Assembly: GCF_900109365.1 (NCBI RefSeq)
Contig: NZ_FNZR01000008.1
Coordinates: forward strand, 218,892-282,891
DNA: 64,000 bases
Reading direction: 5' to 3'
DNA from: Parapedobacter koreensis
GTDB taxonomy: Bacteria > Bacteroidota > Bacteroidia > Sphingobacteriales > Sphingobacteriaceae
Part shown: positions 1 to 9,403 of the stretch, piece after piece
Position numbering within the stretch: the first letter of the stretch is position 1
How the letters are laid out: the number at the start of each line of letters is the position of its first letter
Notes under the pieces: generated by a model
The model's input: the letters and a program-made list of their open reading frames with translations, nothing else
Told to the model about the DNA's origin: nothing
The model's database searches: none
Made by a program: the position numbers and the translations under genes

Positions 1-1
1 T

Positions 2-736
2 AAGATGATTGAATATGCTGAGGCCAATGGTATCGACTACCAGCAGAGCAGCATCAAGAAGGCGCTTTGTATCGGTGAACCCTTGCGTACACCGGATTTT
101 GCGCTCAACCCCCTTGCACGACGGATACGAAGTAAATGGGATATCCAATTGTTTTCTACCTATGCCTCTACCGAGATGGCCACGGCGTTTACGGAATGCG
201 CGCATGGGGTGGGAGGGCACCATCACCCGGAATTGATCATCGCGGAATTTTTGGACGAGGACAACAATCCCGTGCCGGAGGGCGAACCTGGGGAATTGGT
301 GATCACCACCTTGGGCGTAGCCGGGATGCCGCTGCTCCGTTTCAAGACGGGAGACATTGTGCAACCGCATTATGAACCTTGTGCCTGCGGTCGCACGACC
401 ATGCGGCTGGGGCCGGTCATTGGGCGTAAAAACCAGATGGTCAAATACAAAGGAACCACGCTCTATCCCCCTGCACTGTTCGATTTACTGAACGATGTGG
501 AGGAAGTAGAAAACTACCTCATCGAAATTTCATTGGATGAATTTGGCGAAGATGAAATCACGGTGAAGGTCGGAAGCCATGCCATTTCCGATGAACTCCT
601 GCTTCGGATCAAAGATCGCTTTCGGGCCAAACTGCGCGTCAGCCCGAAGATTGTCTTCGTTTCCGTCCAGGAAATCAACCGGATCAAGTTCCCGGAGAAC
701 TCGCGGAAAGCCATTACGTTTATCGACTACCGTTGA
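2..736 (+). CDS. Phenylacetate-CoA ligase-like AMP-forming enzyme, C-terminal part (cut by window start)
   Basis: This is the C-terminal ~245 residues of an adenylate-forming ligase of the PaaK type. The frame is open from the first bases of the window, so the gene starts upstream. Visible landmarks are the STYASTEMA segment typical of the adenylate-binding loop, then LLRFKTGDI (the conserved TGD motif), a CACGR cysteine pair and the small C-terminal lid domain after about residue 150. Family members activate aryl or acyl acids as adenylates and transfer them to CoA in the cytoplasm; the substrate cannot be read from this fragment. Its stop codon overlaps the 3' end of the convergent aldolase gene by about 10 bases. 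Family call fairly sure, substrate unknown. Confidence 0.85.
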   Translation, partial: KMIEYAEANGIDYQQSSIKKALCIGEPLRTPDFALNPLARRIRSKWDIQLFSTYASTEMATAFTECAHGVGGHHHPELIIAEFLDEDNNPVPEGEPGELVITTLGVAGMPLLRFKTGDIVQPHYEPCACGRTTMRLGPVIGRKNQMVKYKGTTLYPPALFDLLNDVEEVENYLIEISLDEFGEDEITVKVGSHAISDELLLRIKDRFRAKLRVSPKIVFVSVQEINRIKFPENSRKAITFIDYR

Positions 737-1779
737 TAAGTTTGTGTCAATTGCTCCAAATCGTCGATAAACCGATCACATGCAGCGGCCGGTGTAGCCC
801 AAGAAGTGACCAGACGTATTGCCGTGTGCCGCTCGTCTACCGCTTGCCAGCGATGGAATAAGTAGGTTTTTGCCAGTTCTTGGATGATGGGCTCCGGCAA
901 TACCGGAAACAGCTGGTTGGAAGCGGGGGGCACCATAAATGTATATCCCAGGCTTTCAATGGCCGCCACCATGGCCAACGCACGGGCGTTTGCATGGGCA
1001 GCAAGGTCAAAGATGAGGTTGTCGCGAAACAGCTCACGGAATTGCAAGCCCAATACCCTACCTTTAGCCAGCATGGCCCCTTTCTGCTTCAGGTAATGTT
1101 TGAATCCGGTTTTTAGCTCGGGATTTGTGATGACGATGGCTTCGCCCAGCAGCGCGCCGTTTTTGGTGCCGCCGATGTAAAAAGCGTCCGTCAGTTCGGC
1201 CACGTCTGCCAGTGTCAGGTCGTTGCCCGGTGCGGTAAGCGCTGCGGGGAGGCGGGCGCCATCAAGGTAGAGGTACCAACCCTGCGCACGACAAAATTCA
1301 GACAGCGCTGCCAGTTCGGCCTTGCTGTATACCGTGCCCAACTCCGTCGTGTTGGAAATGTAAACCATCTTGGGCTGGGTGCTGCCTACTACGTCCAGTT
1401 GGGTGAGCAATGGCGAAAGCTGTGCTACGCGCAGTTTGCCATCGATTGTGGTGATGGCTTCCACGCGGTGTCCGGAAGCTTCGATAGCGCCTCCCTCATG
1501 GCCGTTGATGTGGCCAGTTTGCGCGGATACGACCGACTCGTACGACCGCAGTGCGGCGGCGATGACGATGAGGTTGGCCTGTGTGCCGCCGGAAACGAAG
1601 TGGATATCGGCCTCATGGCCGGGGAGTAGTTGCTTGATCAGGTTTTTTGCTTCGGCGGAGTAGTCATCATTGCCGTAGCCGATTTGTTGCGATAAAGCAG
1701 TTTCCTGAAGTGCCTTTAAAATATTGGGGTGGCATCCCTCGCTGTAGTCATCCCGGAAATAATAGTGATATGTGCTCAT
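727..1779 (-). CDS. Low-specificity threonine aldolase / beta-eliminating lyase (PLP enzyme)
   Basis: A 350-residue fold-type I PLP enzyme of the threonine aldolase family, which splits L-threonine or L-allo-threonine to glycine and acetaldehyde. Visible landmarks are SGGTQAN at about 63-69 (phosphate binding), the HINGHEGGAIE segment near 90-100, YLDGARL with the Asp that pairs with the PLP ring near 173, and GGTKNG with the Schiff-base lysine at about 206. Length matches the family. It lies 17 bases downstream of the MBL hydrolase gene on the same strand, so both are probably read from the promoter at 2605-2635. Confidence 0.9.
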   Translation of the reverse strand: MSTYHYYFRDDYSEGCHPNILKALQETALSQQIGYGNDDYSAEAKNLIKQLLPGHEADIHFVSGGTQANLIVIAAALRSYESVVSAQTGHINGHEGGAIEASGHRVEAITTIDGKLRVAQLSPLLTQLDVVGSTQPKMVYISNTTELGTVYSKAELAALSEFCRAQGWYLYLDGARLPAALTAPGNDLTLADVAELTDAFYIGGTKNGALLGEAIVITNPELKTGFKHYLKQKGAMLAKGRVLGLQFRELFRDNLIFDLAAHANARALAMVAAIESLGYTFMVPPASNQLFPVLPEPIIQELAKTYLFHRWQAVDERHTAIRLVTSWATPAAACDRFIDDLEQLTQTYQR

Positions 1780-1796
1780 GTTGATTTATCGTTTTT

Positions 1797-2576
1797 TTAA
1801 TCTGCGGCATCCACCAGCCGGTAATCGCCGTTTTCTTTCAGTTGGGGCCGGCCGATGGCAATGTTGGTAGAGTGGTACATCAGGAATACCCACCCTTCAA
1901 CGCTCCCTTGCTCCCAGTATTGCTGGCGCAAAGCCATGGACTTGCGTCCGTCATAATCGTATTTAGCGGCAAACTGCCGGAAAAATTGCTCGGGTTCGGG
2001 CGCTTCGTCGCCGCCGAAAAAGAAATGTTCGCCCCCAGTATGGATATGGAATACCTGGTGATGGGGTGTATGGCCGCCCGATACTTCATAGCTGACTTCA
2101 TTATTCAGCACGCCATTGCCCGCCACGAGCAGCAGGTTGCCACTGCGCTGCAACACGTCGAAAATCTCGGTCTTGTACGAGTCGGATTTGCCGCTGTACG
2201 CATCTTCCCACTCCCCTTCTTGCACCACATATTCGGCATCAGGAAAGGCCAGCCGGAATGCACCGTCCTGCTCCGCCACCATTCCGCTTGCGTGATCCTT
2301 GTGGAGGTGCGACAGCAGCACGTACCGCACGTCGCTGGGGTCGAAGCCTGCCTTACGGATGTTGTCATGGAGCTGTAGCCCTCCATTGGCGTTGGTATGG
2401 CCGATGCCGGTATCCAGCAGGAGCAACCCGTTTGCCGATTCGATCAGGAACGGATGCACATGGATAAACAACGATCCCGGGCGATCTTTCTTGCTGTCTT
2501 TACTTGCATCAAATGGAATGAATTTTTTGGATGAATCTACGGAAAATGAACCTTCGAATAAGGAATGTGCTTGCAT
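1797..2576 (-). CDS. MBL-fold metallo-hydrolase
   Basis: A 259-residue metallo-beta-lactamase-fold hydrolase. The metal-binding HxHxDH motif reads HLHKDH at about residues 90-95. A further metal-ligand His follows in GGHTPHHQ near 168, and an Asp in FFFGGDEAPE near 192. There is no signal peptide, so it is expected in the cytoplasm. The substrate is not readable; relatives include lactonases and glyoxalase II-like enzymes. It is the first gene of a two-gene unit with the threonine aldolase, and a well-formed promoter lies just upstream (2605-2635). Confidence 0.88.
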   Translation of the reverse strand: MQAHSLFEGSFSVDSSKKFIPFDASKDSKKDRPGSLFIHVHPFLIESANGLLLLDTGIGHTNANGGLQLHDNIRKAGFDPSDVRYVLLSHLHKDHASGMVAEQDGAFRLAFPDAEYVVQEGEWEDAYSGKSDSYKTEIFDVLQRSGNLLLVAGNGVLNNEVSYEVSGGHTPHHQVFHIHTGGEHFFFGGDEAPEPEQFFRQFAAKYDYDGRKSMALRQQYWEQGSVEGWVFLMYHSTNIAIGRPQLKENGDYRLVDAAD

Positions 2577-2604
2577 GTTTTTATCTTTACCGCTTCGTAG
2601 TGCA

Positions 2605-2635
2605 CAAACTTAGATAAATTTGCCCTTTTTACAAA
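2605..2635 (-). promoter_or_regulatory. Bacteroidota-type promoter for the MBL hydrolase/aldolase unit
   Basis: Read on the minus strand: TTTG, exactly 19 bases, then TAAGTTTG, matching the Bacteroidota consensus TTTG-N19-TAnnTTTG. Transcription would begin near 2598, about 20 bases before the ATG at 2576. A weaker TAAATTTG on the plus strand at 2615-2622 may serve recJ; it has no good upstream box. Confidence 0.75.
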
Positions 2636-2688
2636 TTTATCGATCTACTCGGCTGCCATTGGGAGACAAATTATTATAGAGGAAACAT

Positions 2689-4389
2689 ATGCAAAAAAGA
2701 TGGGCAATCACTTCTTGCCGCGACCGGGCAACATCGCAAAAGCTCCGCGAGGAACTCGGCGTAAGTGCGGTATTAGCTGATTTGCTGGTGAATAGGGGAA
2801 TAGCGCATTTTGAGGAAGCCCGCCAGTTTTTCCGTCCGGATTTGTCTTTGCTGCACGATCCGTTTCTCATGCGGGATATGGACAAGGCCATTGCGCGCAT
2901 CGAACAGGCTATTGGCAATAAGGAAAAGGTGCTTGTCTACGGCGACTACGACGTAGACGGTACCACTGCGGTAGCCGTGGTATACAGTTTTTTCAGGCAG
3001 TTTCATTCGCGGCTGGAGTTTTATCTGCCGGATCGTTATGCCGAAGGGTATGGCATATCCTTCCAAGGGATTGATTATGCGGCCGAAAACGGTTTTACGC
3101 TCATCATCGCGCTGGATTGCGGCATCAAGGCGTTGGACAAAGTTGCTCATGCGCGCGAGCGGGGCATTGATTTTATCATCGGCGACCACCACTTGCCGGG
3201 CGAACACTTGCCCGATGCGGTAGCTGTGCTCGACCCTAAGCGCCCGGATTGTCCGTATCCGTATAAGGAATTGCCCGGATGTGGCATTGGCTTCAAGATC
3301 ATCCAAGCCTTTATCCAGAAAAACAACATGGATATCAACCAATGCTACCAATACCTGGATTTGGTGGCTGTGGGCATTGCCTCGGATATCGTACCCATTA
3401 CCGGCGAAAACCGGATACTCACCCACTTCGGCCTCCAGAAACTCAATAGCAATCCGTGCTGCGGGCTGCAATCGCTGATTGACTTGTCTACCCATCGGAG
3501 CGGCCAGTTTACTGTCAATGACATTATTTTCCAAATCGGCCCACGCATCAATGCTGCAGGCCGGATAGACCATGCCAAGGACGCGGTGAAGCTGCTCACT
3601 TGCAAATCCCAGCAGGAGGCTGCGGTATACAGCAGCAGCATCGACGAGCAAAATTCCCAGCGGAAAGATTTTGATCTGCGCATCACGGAAGAGGCGCTCG
3701 CCATCATTGATGGTGATGAAGGGCTGAAGCAACGGAAGACCACCGTGGTATTCCGGCCCGACTGGCATAAAGGGGTCATCGGCATCGTGGCCACCCGCCT
3801 GACGGAAAAGTACTACCGGCCCACGGTGGTGCTCACGCAAACGAACGGGCATGTATCCGGCTCGGCACGTTCGGTGGTGGGCTTCGACCTTTATGAGGCG
3901 CTGAACGCGTGCAGCGACCTGCTCGACCAGTTTGGCGGGCACAAATACGCTGCGGGGCTTACCATGAAATCCGAAAATATTCCGCTATTTGAACAACGTT
4001 TCGAAGCGGTGGTATCGGCCAGTATCCTGCCGGGTATGCTCCAGCGCGAACTGCTCATCGATGCAATATTGGACTTATCGGACATCGATGCGAAATTTTT
4101 CCGTATTTTGCGGCAATTCGAGCCGTTCGGGCCGCATAATGAAGCGCCGCTTTTTGTGAGCAAAAAGGTGCAGGTCTGTGGGATGGCGGCGGTAGTTGGT
4201 GGGAGCCACCTGAAGATGACCGTCATGCAGAAAAATACGGTGGCATTTGACTGCATCGGATTTGGATTGGGAGCATATGCGGATGCGATTAATGCAGACA
4301 GACCATTTGACATTTGCTACACGGTGGAAGAAAACGTATGGCGCGACAAACGGAGCATCCAATTGAATTTAAAAGACATCAAGTGTTGA
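2689..4389 (+). CDS. recJ: Single-stranded-DNA-specific exonuclease RecJ
   Basis: A 566-residue DHH-family nuclease that degrades single-stranded DNA 5' to 3' in recombination and mismatch or base-excision repair. DHH motif I is GDYDVDG at about 85-91. LDCGIK and GDHHLPG follow near 139-170, supplying the Asp and His metal ligands. DHHA1 motifs occur near 400 (GSARS, and GGHKYAAGL at about 418-426). Length agrees with bacterial RecJ (about 560-580). It is transcribed divergently from the MBL hydrolase and followed by lptB after 37 bases. Confidence 0.96.
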   Translation: MQKRWAITSCRDRATSQKLREELGVSAVLADLLVNRGIAHFEEARQFFRPDLSLLHDPFLMRDMDKAIARIEQAIGNKEKVLVYGDYDVDGTTAVAVVYSFFRQFHSRLEFYLPDRYAEGYGISFQGIDYAAENGFTLIIALDCGIKALDKVAHARERGIDFIIGDHHLPGEHLPDAVAVLDPKRPDCPYPYKELPGCGIGFKIIQAFIQKNNMDINQCYQYLDLVAVGIASDIVPITGENRILTHFGLQKLNSNPCCGLQSLIDLSTHRSGQFTVNDIIFQIGPRINAAGRIDHAKDAVKLLTCKSQQEAAVYSSSIDEQNSQRKDFDLRITEEALAIIDGDEGLKQRKTTVVFRPDWHKGVIGIVATRLTEKYYRPTVVLTQTNGHVSGSARSVVGFDLYEALNACSDLLDQFGGHKYAAGLTMKSENIPLFEQRFEAVVSASILPGMLQRELLIDAILDLSDIDAKFFRILRQFEPFGPHNEAPLFVSKKVQVCGMAAVVGGSHLKMTVMQKNTVAFDCIGFGLGAYADAINADRPFDICYTVEENVWRDKRSIQLNLKDIKC

Positions 4390-4426
4390 ATTGGCAGCTG
4401 ATAGTCAAAGCCGATAGCTGAATAAC

Positions 4427-5161
4427 ATGATTTTAAAAGCAGAACACCTCATCAAAAAATACCGGCAGCGTACGGTGGTAAACGATGTGTCGTTTGAGGT
4501 ATCACAAGGGGAGATTGTGGGGTTGCTCGGGCCGAATGGCGCAGGCAAAACCACGTCGTTTTACATGATTGTGGGACTCATTAAGCCCAATGAGGGCCAC
4601 GTGTACCTGGATGGGGAAGAAATCACCGAAGATCCGATGTACCGCAGGGCACAGAAGGGCATCGGCTACCTTGCCCAGGAAGCGTCGGTATTCCGCAAAT
4701 TGTCGGTGGAAGACAACATCATGGCGGTATTGGAAATCAACCATAAAGACAAGGCTGTACGCAAGGAAAAGCTGGAGGAGTTGCTGGCTGAATTCAGCCT
4801 CAATAGGGTGCGGAAAAACAGGGGGGATCTGTTGTCCGGTGGCGAACGCCGCCGTACCGAGATCGCTAGGGCACTGGCTGCCAGCCCGAATTTCATTCTG
4901 CTGGATGAACCGTTTGCTGGCGTAGATCCCATCGCTGTGGAAGAAATACAGACCATCGTTTCCAAGCTCAAACACCGCAACATCGGCATCTTAATCACCG
5001 ACCACAATGTACAGGAAACGTTGTCCATTACGGATCGTGCCTATTTGCTCACCGAAGGTAAAATTATGCTGGCGGGTACACCGGAAGAAATAGCCGTCAA
5101 TGAGATGGCCCGCAAATTTTACCTGGGCAGGAATTTTGAGCTACGGAGGAAAAAACTTTAA
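4427..5161 (+). CDS. lptB: LPS export ABC transporter ATPase LptB
   Basis: A 244-residue ABC ATPase that drives lipopolysaccharide extraction from the inner membrane with LptFG. Walker A reads GPNGAGKT at about 35-42, the signature is LSGGERRR, and Walker B is [10 protein letters not shown]. The [13 protein letters not shown] and DHNVQETL segments are the usual LptB forms rather than those of other ABC importers. No other lpt gene is adjacent, which is common in Bacteroidota. A GH3-family gene follows after 3 bases, so the two are likely co-transcribed. Confidence 0.93.
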   Translation: MILKAEHLIKKYRQRTVVNDVSFEVSQGEIVGLLGPNGAGKTTSFYMIVGLIKPNEGHVYLDGEEITEDPMYRRAQKGIGYLAQEASVFRKLSVEDNIMAVLEINHKDKAVRKEKLEELLAEFSLNRVRKNRGDLLSGGERRRTEIARALAASPNFILLDEPFAGVDPIAVEEIQTIVSKLKHRNIGILITDHNVQETLSITDRAYLLTEGKIMLAGTPEEIAVNEMARKFYLGRNFELRRKKL

Positions 5162-5164
5162 TTC

Positions 5165-6676
5165 ATGGCCTTTATCAATTCGATATTTACCTGGATTATG
5201 AAAAAGCGCATCCACCAGATTGAGCTTTTCATGAAATATCCGCATGAGGTGCAGGACGAATGGTTCCAAAGCCTCATCGCTACCGCCGAAGCCACGGAAT
5301 GGGGGAGAAAATACGGCTACAATTCCATTCTCACCCCGGAAACCTACAAGGAGCGTGTGCCCATACAGGACTACAACAGCCTGAAACCGTATATTGACCG
5401 CATGATCAAAGGCGAACAAAATATCCTGTGGCCCTCGGATATCAAATGGTTTGCCAAGTCATCCGGCACCACGGCCGACCGCAGTAAATTCATCCCCGTG
5501 AGTGAAGAAGCCTTGGAAGACTGCCATTTTCAAGGCGGCAAAGATATGTACTCGGTCTATTGCCACAACCGGCCGGATACCAAAATCCTGACGGGCAAGG
5601 CGGTGGTATTGGGTGGCAGCTCGCAAATCAACAGCTTCAATTCCGATTCCTATTACGGCGATCTCTCTTCTATCCTTATCCGGAATCTTCCCTTTTGGGC
5701 AGAGTTTAACCGGATACCGGACGTGGAAACCACACTAAACCCTAATTTTGAAGAAAAAATAGAAAACGTAGCCCAGATTACGATTCATGAAAACGTAACA
5801 AATTTGTCGGGTGTACCCACGTGGAATGTGGTGCTGGCCAAGCGCATCCTCGAGATCACCGGTAAAGATAACCTGCTGGACGTATGGCCCAACCTCGAAT
5901 TTTACAGCCATGGGGGCGTAAGTTTCAAGCCTTATCGGGAGCAGTTCAAGAAACTCATTCCCGCCGATACCATGTATTACCTGGAAAACTACAATGCATC
6001 GGAAGGATACTTTGCATTGCAAGATCAATCGGATTCGGAAGATTTGCTGCTCATGCTTGACTATGGGATTTATTATGAATTTCTTCCCATGGAAAACCTA
6101 TTTGATGAACATCCGAAGACATTGGCACTCCATGAAGTGGAATTGGGAAAAAACTATGCACTCATTATTTCCACAAATGCTGGATTATGGCGTTACATGC
6201 TGGGTGATACGGTTAAATTCGTGAACCTGCATCCCTATCGTATCCAGATTACGGGGCGTACGAAGCAATACATCAATACATTTGGTGAAGAAGTCATCGT
6301 CGACAACGCGGATGATGCGGTGAAGCAGGCATGCACGGAGACAGGGGCTTCCATCCGGGACTATACGGCAGGGCCTGTTTACTTCAATGCCGGCGAAGCC
6401 GGGGCACACGAATGGATCATCGAATTTGAAGAACAACCCGATGATTTTGATAACTTCTGCAAGGTGCTGGACACTACGCTACGTGAAATCAATTCGGATT
6501 ACGATGCCAAGCGGTTCAACGATATGGCTCTGCGCTTCCCCATCATCCACAATGCACCCAAAGGTACGTTTTACCGATGGATGAAATCGCGGGGCAAACT
6601 TGGCGGGCAAAACAAGGTGCCCCGACTGGCCAATGAACGCTCTTATCTTGATGATATCTTAAAGCTTATCCGCTGA
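5165..6676 (+). CDS. GH3 auxin-responsive-promoter family acyl-adenylating enzyme
   Basis: A 503-residue protein of the GH3 family, a branch of the adenylate-forming superfamily known in plants for joining amino acids to auxin or jasmonate and also common in Bacteroidota. Visible features are KSSGTTADRSKFIPV near 100 (ATP-binding loop), the YNASEGYF segment near 280, and LWRYMLGD plus the ITGRTKQYINTFGEEV region near 340-375, which fits the second adenylate motif. No signal peptide is seen. It follows lptB by 3 bases. Its bacterial role is not known and I do not assign a substrate. Confidence 0.9.
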   Translation: MAFINSIFTWIMKKRIHQIELFMKYPHEVQDEWFQSLIATAEATEWGRKYGYNSILTPETYKERVPIQDYNSLKPYIDRMIKGEQNILWPSDIKWFAKSSGTTADRSKFIPVSEEALEDCHFQGGKDMYSVYCHNRPDTKILTGKAVVLGGSSQINSFNSDSYYGDLSSILIRNLPFWAEFNRIPDVETTLNPNFEEKIENVAQITIHENVTNLSGVPTWNVVLAKRILEITGKDNLLDVWPNLEFYSHGGVSFKPYREQFKKLIPADTMYYLENYNASEGYFALQDQSDSEDLLLMLDYGIYYEFLPMENLFDEHPKTLALHEVELGKNYALIISTNAGLWRYMLGDTVKFVNLHPYRIQITGRTKQYINTFGEEVIVDNADDAVKQACTETGASIRDYTAGPVYFNAGEAGAHEWIIEFEEQPDDFDNFCKVLDTTLREINSDYDAKRFNDMALRFPIIHNAPKGTFYRWMKSRGKLGGQNKVPRLANERSYLDDILKLIR

Positions 6677-6685
6677 ATATACGTT

Positions 6686-6693
6686 TACTTTTG
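6686..6693 (+). promoter_or_regulatory. Possible -7 box for the histidine kinase gene
   Basis: TACTTTTG fits the TAnnTTTG box and lies 22 bases before the ATG of the kinase. No clear TTTG box is found 19 bases upstream, so support is partial. Confidence 0.4.
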
Positions 6694-6714
6694 TCCCGCT
6701 AACCGCCGTCTGTC

Positions 6715-8079
6715 ATGAGCAATAACCGGTTTGCGAACATATGGAAAATACTAAAAGGGTCGCCGAAGGATTTTTCTTTGCAGGGGCGGATATTCCATTC
6801 ACTGTGCGTATTCGGGATGGCGGGATTGCTCATTTCTGTACCCATCAATCTTTTCATGGGGCAATATGAAGCGACGTACATCTTATTTGCATCCATCACG
6901 TTGTTGCTTGCGTTTTACCTGCTTTCGCGCCTTGCAAGGCGGCTGTCGCTGGCTACGTGGATGTTCGGCATCTCCTGCAACCTTTTCTTTGTGCTGATTT
7001 TTTTGTTTGCCGGCGGGATAGATGGGCCCAACCTGCTCAGCTTCCTCATCGCGCTGTTCCTCATGATCATCATATCCCCCAGCAATCGGGCAAAGATAGG
7101 TTGGAGCATAGTCAATGTAGGATTATTGGCTGCGCTGCTCTATGCACAGTATACCTACCCCGATTTGGTATCCTTTGAGTACGTCCGGCGTGCCGATAGG
7201 TTTGTGGATCATTTGCTGCAATACATGATTTTGTCAGCCGTATTGTACTACGGCACCTCGTACCTGATCGAAAACTACGAATACGAACGCGTGTCGGCCG
7301 CCAACCGTGCAGAATCGATACGCAGGCAGAACCTGGAAATCAATGCGCAGAAAGAAGAGCTGGAACGCCTGAATAGCGAGAAGGACAAGCTGTTTTCCAT
7401 CATTGCACATGACCTGCGCACCCCCTTGAGTGGCATCTACAATTACATGAATATCCTCTTCAAGTCCAACTTGGATCCGGATAAACGGTACCTTATCGAA
7501 GAGGAATTGCTTCGGCAGATGGGCGGCACCTCCGATATGCTGGCCAATCTGTTGCTATGGGCCCAGCAACAGCTACAAGGTGTCAACATCACGTTAAAAT
7601 CGGTAAGCCTGAACACGTGTATCTGCAACGCGCTGGAGATGGAGATAAGCGCGGCCCAACGCAAGTCCGTCGCGCTGGAATTGCCCGCAAACGATGTCAT
7701 CGTCATGACGGATGAAGCGGTAGTCCAGATAGTCGTCCGCAATTTGGTCAACAATGCCTTGAAATTCACGCCGTCAGGCGGTAAGGTGGCCGTGACCCTG
7801 CAGGAAAGCGATGGCCATGTCTCCATTGCGGTGGCTGACACGGGCGTGGGGATACCGGTATCGCAGCAGCAGTTTATTTTCAAGCTCAAGGCGCATACAA
7901 CAGTGGGCACAGCGAATGAAAAAGGGATCGGGCTGGGGCTATTGCTGTGCAAAGAACTGGCGGAAACGTTGGGCGGAACGCTTACGTTTGACAGCCGTGA
8001 GGGTGTCGGTACCACATTTGTGTTGCGCCTGCCCATAGAAAAATCATTGGACTCCCGTTCCTTATCCGTAACTTTGTAG
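6715..8079 (+). CDS. Orphan membrane sensor histidine kinase
   Basis: A 454-residue sensor kinase. The N-terminal ~190 residues contain about six hydrophobic membrane segments and almost no periplasmic domain. A short coiled coil follows (near 195-220), then the H-box [14 protein letters not shown] at about 225-238, the N-box [12 protein letters not shown], and ATP-lid motifs DTGVGIP and [12 protein letters not shown]. No response regulator is adjacent, so the partner is elsewhere. The sensor resembles multi-TM kinases that read membrane state, which is inference. The der gene starts 4 bases after its stop. Confidence 0.9.
   Translation: MSNNRFANIWKILKGSPKDFSLQGRIFHSLCVFGMAGLLISVPINLFMGQYEATYILFASITLLLAFYLLSRLARRLSLATWMFGISCNLFFVLIFLFAGGIDGPNLLSFLIALFLMIIISPSNRAKIGWSIVNVGLLAALLYAQYTYPDLVSFEYVRRADRFVDHLLQYMILSAVLYYGTSYLIENYEYERVSAANRAESIRRQNLEINAQKEELERLNSEKDKLFSIIAHDLRTPLSGIYNYMNILFKSNLDPDKRYLIEEELLRQMGGTSDMLANLLLWAQQQLQGVNITLKSVSLNTCICNALEMEISAAQRKSVALELPANDVIVMTDEAVVQIVVRNLVNNALKFTPSGGKVAVTLQESDGHVSIAVADTGVGIPVSQQQFIFKLKAHTTVGTANEKGIGLGLLLCKELAETLGGTLTFDSREGVGTTFVLRLPIEKSLDSRSLSVTL
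8046..8076 (+). promoter_or_regulatory. Putative promoter for der
   Basis: ATTG, 19 bases, then TAACTTTG, close to the Bacteroidota consensus, inside the end of the kinase gene. Predicted start of transcription is at or just before the der ATG (8084), implying a very short or absent leader. Confidence 0.5.
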
Positions 8080-8083
8080 CCTT

Positions 8084-9385
8084 ATGGCAAATATTATTGC
8101 AATTGTAGGACGGCCTAACGTTGGAAAATCCACGCTGTACAACCGCTTGACGGAAAGCCGCAAGGCTATCGTGGACGACTTTAGCGGCGTGACCCGTGAT
8201 CGCCATTACGGGCAAGGTGAGTGGGTCGGAAAGAAATTTACCGTTGTGGATACCGGCGGGTATGTACATGGATCCGAAGACGTGTTCGAGTCGGCCATAC
8301 GGGAGCAGGTACTTATTGCCATAGAGGAGGCGTCTGTCATCCTGTTTATGGTGGATGTGACCACCGGCATTACGGACTTGGATGATGCGATTGCCGACAT
8401 GCTGAGACGCAGCAAGAAACCGGTATTTGTCGTGGTCAACAAGGTAGACCATCCGCTCCTGCAGCAGGAGGCAACTATCTTCTACAGCTTTGGACTGGGT
8501 GAGATTTATCCGGTTTCGTCCATCACGGGATCCGGCACCGGTGAATTGCTGGACGAAGTGGTGACACATTTTGAGCAAGAAGAGGAGGAAGAGGACGAAC
8601 GCCCGAAATACACCATCGTAGGCAGGCCCAATGTGGGCAAGTCTTCTTTAATCAACGCATTGGTGGGCAAGGAGCGCAACATCGTGACACCCATCGCAGG
8701 CACCACGCGTGACTCCATACGCATCCACTACAACCAATACGGGCACGATTTTATCCTCATCGATACAGCCGGATTACGGCGCAAGACCAAGGTGAAAGAG
8801 AATATCGAGTTTTACTCCGTGATGCGTAGCATTAAGGCTCTTGAAGAATCGGATGTAGTGGTCCTCATGCTGGATGCCACAGAAGGCATCGAAGCACAGG
8901 ACATCAATATTTTCCACCTGGCCGAAAAAAACCGTAAGGGGATAGTCATCTTGGTCAACAAATGGGATCTCATCGAGAAAAACCACAAGACCACCAAGGT
9001 GTTTGAGGATCTCATCCGGGAGAAAATTGCACCGTTTACGGATGTACCCATTGTTTTTACGTCGGTCACCGAAAAGCAGCGGATTTTCAAAGCCATCGAG
9101 GCGGCATCGAAGGTCTATCAAAATAAGGTGAAGAAAATATCCACCTCGAAGCTGAATGACGTGATGCTGCCCATCATCGAAAGCTACCCACCGCCAGCTA
9201 CCAAGGGCAAATACATTAAAATCAAGTATGCGACGCAGATAATGGGCAGATCCCCGATGTTTGCCTTTTTCTGCAACCTTCCTCAATACATTAAGGAGCC
9301 TTATAGGCGCTTCGTAGAAAATAAGTTGCGCGAAAACTTCGATTTTGAGGGGGTTCCCGTGCAAGTCTATTTCCGGCAGAAATAA
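8084..9385 (+). CDS. der: Ribosome-assembly GTPase Der (EngA)
   Basis: A 433-residue double-GTPase needed for 50S subunit maturation. Two tandem G domains are seen: G1 GRPNVGKS at about 8-15 with DTGG and NKVD, and a second GRPNVGKS near 181-188 with DTAGLR and NKWD. A C-terminal KH-like domain ends in the usual GVPVQVYFR pattern. Length is normal. It sits between the kinase and cysS, with a possible promoter in the end of the kinase gene. Confidence 0.97.
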   Translation: MANIIAIVGRPNVGKSTLYNRLTESRKAIVDDFSGVTRDRHYGQGEWVGKKFTVVDTGGYVHGSEDVFESAIREQVLIAIEEASVILFMVDVTTGITDLDDAIADMLRRSKKPVFVVVNKVDHPLLQQEATIFYSFGLGEIYPVSSITGSGTGELLDEVVTHFEQEEEEEDERPKYTIVGRPNVGKSSLINALVGKERNIVTPIAGTTRDSIRIHYNQYGHDFILIDTAGLRRKTKVKENIEFYSVMRSIKALEESDVVVLMLDATEGIEAQDINIFHLAEKNRKGIVILVNKWDLIEKNHKTTKVFEDLIREKIAPFTDVPIVFTSVTEKQRIFKAIEAASKVYQNKVKKISTSKLNDVMLPIIESYPPPATKGKYIKIKYATQIMGRSPMFAFFCNLPQYIKEPYRRFVENKLRENFDFEGVPVQVYFRQK

Positions 9386-9403
9386 ATTCGTATTTTCGCG
9401 GCC

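Noticed and set aside
2773..3942. 389-residue minus-strand open frame inside recJ
   Set aside because: It is antisense to a well-conserved recJ and has no recognisable family pattern.
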